Shown piece by piece: positions 59,935-64,000 of a stretch of DNA of 64,000 nucleotides (position 1 is its first letter; each line of letters starts with the position of its first letter). The notes below the pieces were generated by a model. It saw only the letters and a list, made by a program, of their open reading frames with translations, did no database searches and was not told the DNA's origin. Made by a program: the position numbers and the translations under genes. Source of the stretch: Saccharopolyspora dendranthemae (GTDB taxonomy: Bacteria; Actinomycetota; Actinomycetes; Mycobacteriales; Pseudonocardiaceae); NCBI RefSeq assembly GCF_007829955.1, contig NZ_VIWX01000005.1, positions 62,001-126,000 on the forward strand. Direction: 5' to 3'.

Positions 59935-60744
59935 GTGCAGGACGTTCTGAGCGGGTTCACGGTCGGTGTCACTGCGGAGCGCAAGGCCGAGGAGATCGGG
60001 AGCCTGCTGTCCCGCAGGGGCGCACGCGTGCTGTTCGGTGCCGCGATGCACACGGTTCCCCTGCCCGAGGACGGCGAGCTCGCCACCGCCACCGAACGCG
60101 TGCTCTCCGCTCCGGTGGACTTCGTCGTGGCGATCACCGGCGTGGGTTTCCGCGGCTGGGTGGAGGCCGCCGGCGACGCCTTGGTGGAGCACCTCAGCGG
60201 TGCGCGGGTGGTCGCGCGAGGAGCCAAGGCCAAGGGAGCGGTGCGCGGGGCGGGGCTCCGCGAGGAGTGGACCTCGCCGTCGGAGGAATCCGCCGAGATC
60301 CTCACCTACCTGCTGGAACGGGGTGTGGCGGGCAAGCGCGTCGTGCTGCAGGTCCACGGCGACCCGATGCTCGATTTCCGCCGCGAACTCACCGAGGCCG
60401 GGGCCGAGGTGGTGCCGGTCGCGGTCTACCGCTGGACGGATCCGGTCGACCTGGACCCGCTGGATCGCCTGATCGACGCCGTCATCGCCGGTGAGGTCGA
60501 CGCGCTGCCGTTCACCAGCGCGCCCGCGGCTACCAACTTCCTGGCCAGGGCCGATGCCACGGACCGGGGTGACGCGCTGCGAGAGGCCCTGCGCGATGGC
60601 GTCTTCATCGCCTGCGTCGGTCCGGTCACCGCGGCCCCCATCGTCCGGGCCGGCCTGCCCCACGAGACCCCGGACCGAGCCCGCACAGCTGCCCTGATCC
60701 GCCTGGTCGCCGAAAGGCTCCCCACCCGCACCCCGCGAGCCTGA
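59935..60744 (+). CDS. Uroporphyrinogen-III synthase family protein
   Basis: A 269-residue protein with the two-domain HemD fold: N-terminal VGVTAERKAEEIGSLLSRRGARVLFGAAM, middle SGARVVARGAKAKGAVRGAG and C-terminal PFTSAPAATNFL ... VFIACVGPVTAAPI. HemD closes hydroxymethylbilane in haem and cobalamin synthesis. The family has low sequence conservation and no hem gene lies adjacent, so it may instead be a HemD-like regulatory paralogue. No C-terminal DNA-binding domain is present. Confidence 0.82.
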   Translation: MQDVLSGFTVGVTAERKAEEIGSLLSRRGARVLFGAAMHTVPLPEDGELATATERVLSAPVDFVVAITGVGFRGWVEAAGDALVEHLSGARVVARGAKAKGAVRGAGLREEWTSPSEESAEILTYLLERGVAGKRVVLQVHGDPMLDFRRELTEAGAEVVPVAVYRWTDPVDLDPLDRLIDAVIAGEVDALPFTSAPAATNFLARADATDRGDALREALRDGVFIACVGPVTAAPIVRAGLPHETPDRARTAALIRLVAERLPTRTPRA

Positions 60745-60822
60745 GTCCGTCCGATTTCGCGCGAGATTCGAATGCGAAGCGGCCTTGACCTGGCACTGCG
60801 CGCGGGCGAGTCGAACCGGGGG

Positions 60823-61110
60823 TCAGCTGCTCCAGCGGTAGTGGCGCATGTTCACCCGTCCGTCCTGGGCGAGGACGCCTTCAGCGCGGAGGAGCTCGAG
60901 CTGCCGGTGGCGGAGGTGGTCGGCGACGGTCCCGTTGGAGCGCAGCACGCGGTACCAGGGCAGGTCGGCGGTGTCCTCGGACATGATCCGCCCGACGAGG
61001 CGAGGCGACCGCAGCCCGGCGAGCTCGGCGACGTCGCCGTAGGACAGCACCCGGCCGGGCGGGATCGACTCGACCACGGCCCGCACCCGCTCGAACGTCT
61101 CCTCATCCAC
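60823..61110 (-). CDS. Alkyltransferase-like protein (ATL), MGMT fold
   Basis: A 95-residue DNA-repair protein with the MGMT DNA-binding domain only. Where true O6-alkylguanine transferases have PCHRV, this has PWYRV: the acceptor Cys is replaced by Trp52, the mark of ATL proteins. They flip alkylated guanine and hand it to nucleotide excision repair. SYGDVAELAG and the arginine finger NGTVADHLRHRQ remain. It corresponds to Rv3204. A family A and a family B repeat lie upstream. Confidence 0.93.
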   Translation of the reverse strand: MDEETFERVRAVVESIPPGRVLSYGDVAELAGLRSPRLVGRIMSEDTADLPWYRVLRSNGTVADHLRHRQLELLRAEGVLAQDGRVNMRHYRWSS

Positions 61111-61162
61111 GGAACCGAAACTACCGCCCCGCAGCCGGGGACTTCCGCGGATGCCTCATCGA

Positions 61163-61234
61163 GTCCCAGTTTTAGTCCAAACCGAGCCATGATCATGTCC
61201 GAAATGTCGGCTCAGTTATGACTAAAACTGGGAC
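61163..61234. repeat. Family A dispersed hairpin element, copy A3
   Basis: It has the GTCCCAGTTTTAGTC and GACTAAAACTGGGAC outer arms, the GAGCC/GGCTC inner pair and the core ATGATCATGTCCGAAATGTC unchanged from A1. It is 53 bp upstream of the ATL start and only 35 bp from element B3. Confidence 0.9.
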
Positions 61235-61268
61235 CTGGTGGGTGTCGTTGCTTCAGGTGTGGGACTCA

Positions 61269-61402
61269 GCCCGCACCGCCGCGGGTTCTCACACGTCGTC
61301 TGGATGAGTACGCCGCGACGCCGTGTATTGGCATACATCAGGAGTGGCGCACGGAGTCCAGGCGGCGTGTGAGGTTCCGCTACCCGCACCGCCAAGCAAA
61401 GT
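61269..61402 (-). repeat. Family B structured repeat, copy B3
   Basis: The basal stem pairs 61289-61304 (TCACACGTCGTCTGGA) with 61357-61372 (TCCAGGCGGCGTGTGA) over 16 pairs with two T:G pairs. The flanks GCACCGCCGCGGGTTC and GGTTCCGCTACCCGCACCGCC are conserved. The loop has diverged from B1/B2 but retains an apical GTAT/ATAC hairpin. Confidence 0.8.
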
Positions 61403-61431
61403 GATTCTGCAATGAGCCCCAAAACTGGGAA

Positions 61432-61461
61432 CGGCCCGCCCTCCGGGGAGAGGACGGGCCG
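61432..61461 (-). terminator. Terminator of the GH18 gene
   Basis: CGGCCCG and CGGGCCG with inner CCTC/GAGG and one mismatch form a hairpin 16 bases after the stop codon. Confidence 0.75.
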
Positions 61462-61476
61462 CTTGGAGCCGGGGTG

Positions 61477-62454
61477 TCAGCCCTGGAAACCGGCGACGAT
61501 CTTGGAGAAGTCCCAGTCCTGCTGCTCGATGCCGCTGCAGGAGTCGACGGCTCCGCCGCTGCACGGCCGGTCGCGGTTGACCGACCAGAAGGTGAAGCGG
61601 CCGAGGCTCTTCTCCTTGGCGTAGTCCGCCATCTTCTGGAACGCGGCCTGGTCGACGATCTCGCCCTCGACGTCGGTCTTGCCGTTCATCGACGAGATGC
61701 CGGAGTGCGCGTAGGCGTCCGCGTCCTCGTAGCCGAGGCTCGACTTCAGCGCTTCCTTGAGCCCCTCGGTCGCGGAGATGGTGTCCGCGGCCATGTCGGA
61801 ACCGTTGAAGTCGAACGGCATCTGCGTCCAGACGTCGATGTTCGCGCCGATCTCGGCGGCCTTGGCGAACATCGCCTTGCCGTTCTCGTTCGGGCCGGTG
61901 GTCGTGGTCGGGAAGGTGACCACGGTCAGCAGGCCCTCGTTGGCCTCCTTGGTGATCTTCAGGGCCTCGATGACCTTGTCGCGCGAGGCCTGGTTCTCGA
62001 ACTCGGTGGCCTCGATGTCGACGTCGATGGCCTTGAGGCCGTAGGCGTCGATCAGCTTCTGGTAGGCGCCCGCCAGCTGCTGGGCGTCGCCGCACACCTC
62101 GCCGAGCTTGGTGCCGGAGTACCCGCCGATGGACGGGATCACGTCGCCGCCGGCGCCGCGGATCGCGTCGATGGTGGCCTTGTCCTGGCCGTCGAGCGGG
62201 CGCTGGCCGTCCCACGCGGGGTTGCAGCCGCCGTCTGAATTGATGAAGGCGAGGGTGAAGTCCTTGATGCCGGTCGCGTTCATGACGTCGGCGGGCGCGG
62301 GCGGGCTGCCCCAGCCGTTGTACAGGTAGGGCGAGGCGGCGACCGGGCTCGTGGCCGCGCTGGGCTCTTCGGCGCTGAGCGCGGGGGCCGCTCCGATGGC
62401 CAACGTGCCGAGGACGGCGGCGCCGGCGAGCAGGCTCTTGCGGATCTTGCTCAC
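61477..62454 (-). CDS. Secreted GH18 chitinase-like protein
   Basis: A 325-residue exported protein. The Sec signal (KIRKSLLAGAAVLGTLAIGAAPALSA) is cleaved after about residue 28. The mature protein is a small single-domain GH18 barrel with SIGGYSG at about 108-114 and the catalytic DVDIE with Glu148 as acid/base. No chitin-binding module is attached. The segment WSVNRDRPCSGG near the end is typical of Streptomyces-type chitinase C/D relatives. The GTG start follows GGAGG. A DasR-like site lies about 107 bases upstream. It probably releases chitobiose or related oligomers. Confidence 0.88.
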   Translation of the reverse strand: MSKIRKSLLAGAAVLGTLAIGAAPALSAEEPSAATSPVAASPYLYNGWGSPPAPADVMNATGIKDFTLAFINSDGGCNPAWDGQRPLDGQDKATIDAIRGAGGDVIPSIGGYSGTKLGEVCGDAQQLAGAYQKLIDAYGLKAIDVDIEATEFENQASRDKVIEALKITKEANEGLLTVVTFPTTTTGPNENGKAMFAKAAEIGANIDVWTQMPFDFNGSDMAADTISATEGLKEALKSSLGYEDADAYAHSGISSMNGKTDVEGEIVDQAAFQKMADYAKEKSLGRFTFWSVNRDRPCSGGAVDSCSGIEQQDWDFSKIVAGFQG

Positions 62455-62560
62455 GCTTCCTCCTTCGGGGTGTGCGTCGCGCGATCGGGGGACTGCGCGA
62501 ATTCGCAGGTCACAGGCGGGGGAGGCCTGCGATGGAAGGAAATCTGCCAGAGCGCAAAAT

Positions 62561-62572
62561 TGGTTTGTACCA
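62561..62572. promoter_or_regulatory. DasR-like operator upstream of the GH18 gene
   Basis: TGGT-TTGT-ACCA keeps both arms of the DasR box (TGGTCTAGACCA) and 9 of its 12 bases. It is AT-rich against the background and lies in the promoter region of the GH18 gene. Confidence 0.6.
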
Positions 62573-62684
62573 CCAAACGCCGGAGCGCGATCCCACATTC
62601 ACAGTTGGGAATCACGGACAACTCGGGCACATCCCGGCGTGCCCAGAGCCGATCTTGTCTGGTTGACGTGGTTCCATTCGGTGC

Positions 62685-64000
62685 GTGCCTCCCGCGACTT
62701 CGCCCGTGCTCGTGCGCCGCGCCGGAACCGCGCGCCGCGCCACGACCTGGGACGAAGCGGGTCGGCGGGCGCTGGAGCACTCCTTCGGATTCCTGCGCGT
62801 GCTGGGCGGGCCGGGAACGGGCAAGTCGACGCTGATCGCCGAGATCGCGGCCGACCGGATCCGAAACCGGGGCGTGTCACCGGAGAACGTCCTCGTGCTG
62901 ACCTCCAGCCGCCGCGCGGCGTCGTGGATGCGCACCGAGATCACCCGGTTGCTCACCGGATCCGGCGAGGACGTGCGCACCGCCCCGGAGCCGCTGGTGC
63001 GCACCGTGCACTCCTACGCGTTCGCCGTCCTGCGCCTGCAGGCCGTGCGCGACGAGCTCCCGCCGCCGCAGCTGCTCAACGGACCGGATCAGGACGCCCT
63101 GGTCCGGGAACTCCTCGAAGGTGACGTCGAGCAGGGTTCCCGCGACTGGCCGGAGCCGCTGCAACCGGCGCTGACCGTCCCGGGATTCGCCGAGGAGCTC
63201 CGGGACCTGCTGCTGCGCGCGGCCGAACGCGGCGTCGATCCGGACCGGCTGATCGCGCTGGGACGCGAGCACGGCCGTCCGGAGTGGATCGCGGCCGGTC
63301 GCTTCGGCAGGCAGTACGAGCAGGTCACGCTGCTGCGCGGAGCGGGAGGATCGCAGGCCGCCGCGCTGGACGCCGCGGAGCTGGTCGGCTCGGCGCGGCT
63401 CGCCTTCGCCACCGATTCGAGCCTGCTCATGGCCGAGCAGGACCGGGTCCGGCACGTGCTGGTCGACGACGCGCAGCACCTGGATCCGCAGCAGTACCGG
63501 CTGATCCGCACCCTCGGCGACACGGCCACCGAGTTCGTCCTGGCCGGGGACCCGGACCAGGCCGTCTACACGTTCCGCGGCGCGGATCCGCGCTGCCTGC
63601 TCGACGCGGACCCCGACGGCACCAGCACCACGGCGCTCACGATCGATCACCGCATGTCGAAGTCGGTACGAGAAGCGGTGCAGCGCTTGGCTTCCCGGCT
63701 TCCGGGACACGGTCCGCAGCGACGGCTGGCTGAACCGGAGCCGCAGTCCGAGGAGGACGAGACGGCGGGCGGTTCGGTGCAGGTGCGGTTGCTGGCGACC
63801 GAGGCGCAGGAGGCGGCGTGGGTCGCCGATCAGCTCCGCAGGGCCCACCTGCTCGACGAGATCCCCTGGTCGCGGATGGGTGTCGTGGTCCGCTCGACGG
63901 GCCGGTCGCTGCCGGTGCTGCGTCGCGCGCTGCTGGCCGCCGGGGTGCCGATCGCGCTGCCCGTGGACGACGTGCCGCTGCCCCAGCGCTCCGCCGTCCG
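62685..64000 (+). CDS. adnA: AdnA-type UvrD-like helicase, 3' partial
   Basis: The frame starts at a GTG at 62685, just after an in-frame stop at 62664, and is still open at the window edge (438 codons). Walker A GGPGTGKST has its lysine at residue 47, motif II is VDDAQHLD in place of DExx and motif III/IV LAGDPDQAVYTFRGAD; these mark SF1A UvrD/AddA-like helicases. Together with AdnB such proteins resect DNA double-strand breaks in actinobacteria. The neighbourhood (ATL upstream) matches Rv3202c. The C-terminal RecB-like nuclease domain and adnB should lie to the right. The ribosome site is weak, and a GTG seven codons later is possible. Confidence 0.88.
   Translation, partial: MPPATSPVLVRRAGTARRATTWDEAGRRALEHSFGFLRVLGGPGTGKSTLIAEIAADRIRNRGVSPENVLVLTSSRRAASWMRTEITRLLTGSGEDVRTAPEPLVRTVHSYAFAVLRLQAVRDELPPPQLLNGPDQDALVRELLEGDVEQGSRDWPEPLQPALTVPGFAEELRDLLLRAAERGVDPDRLIALGREHGRPEWIAAGRFGRQYEQVTLLRGAGGSQAAALDAAELVGSARLAFATDSSLLMAEQDRVRHVLVDDAQHLDPQQYRLIRTLGDTATEFVLAGDPDQAVYTFRGADPRCLLDADPDGTSTTALTIDHRMSKSVREAVQRLASRLPGHGPQRRLAEPEPQSEEDETAGGSVQVRLLATEAQEAAWVADQLRRAHLLDEIPWSRMGVVVRSTGRSLPVLRRALLAAGVPIALPVDDVPLPQRSAV

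Noticed and set aside
61163..61402. A transposase or insertion sequence around A3/B3
   Set aside because: The elements are too short and contain no coding frame with transposase motifs.

Overview
The window is about 70% GC with dense, often overlapping genes, GTG starts, strong GGAGG-type ribosome sites and several starts that look leaderless. It carries mycothiol biosynthesis (mshB), the succinylase route to diaminopimelate (dapC, dapD, dapE), a SigE/RseA/HtrA/TatB envelope-stress block, a trehalose ABC importer and an AdnA-type recombination helicase. Together these point to a high-GC actinomycete, most likely of the Pseudonocardiaceae (Saccharopolyspora-like; the genus is a guess). No rRNA, tRNA, CRISPR array, insertion sequence or prophage was found. 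Nearly everything is chromosomal core.

From 1 to about 44000 the gene order follows, with insertions and losses, the Mycobacterium tuberculosis segment from typA (Rv1165) to corA (Rv1239c): typA, lpqW, mshB and its partner, ferredoxin, dapC, dapD, dapE, LOG protein, tag, DUF3117, O-methyltransferase, sigE, rseA, htrA, tatB, mrp, lpqY-sugA-sugB-sugC and corA. From about 48000 to the end it follows the Rv3212 to Rv3202c segment: beta-propeller protein, rhlE, ferritin-like protein, DUF3107, TetR, DUF3152, moeZ, TIGR02569-type protein, alkyltransferase-like protein and adnA. Two ancestral core blocks are thus joined here. The gene correspondences are from memory, not from a search.

The main accessory insertion lies between dapD and dapE (about 11820-15250, minus strand). 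It is an overlapping set: a WXG100-like protein, a DUF1023 alpha/beta hydrolase with its own WXG motifs, an LppA-like lipoprotein, a small membrane protein, and a second LppA-like protein with no signal peptide. It looks like a type VII-secretion-linked effector locus with partner lipoproteins; this is inference.

The most unusual material is between genes. Three dispersed families of structured repeats occur. Family A (about 72 bp, three copies) is a hairpin with a conserved TGATCATGTCCG core; a possible relative with different arms lies after dapC. Family B (about 120-200 bp, four copies) has a 15-16 bp basal stem whose sequence differs from copy to copy while pairing is kept. Family C (38-50 bp, three copies) is a near-perfect palindrome centred on TCATGA just after a stop codon. 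One A and one B copy lie 35 bp apart near 61200.

Regulatory signals include a GGAAC-N18-GTT promoter before sigE, a DasR-like TGGT/ACCA operator before a secreted GH18 protein, inverted repeats between two divergent TetR/alpha-beta-hydrolase pairs, and several factor-independent terminators. Small genes found by reading include a Cys/Lys-rich 56-residue protein (1277-1447), a 31-residue membrane peptide (42454-42549) and a 59-residue protein (42638-42817). The adnA gene runs off the right edge.
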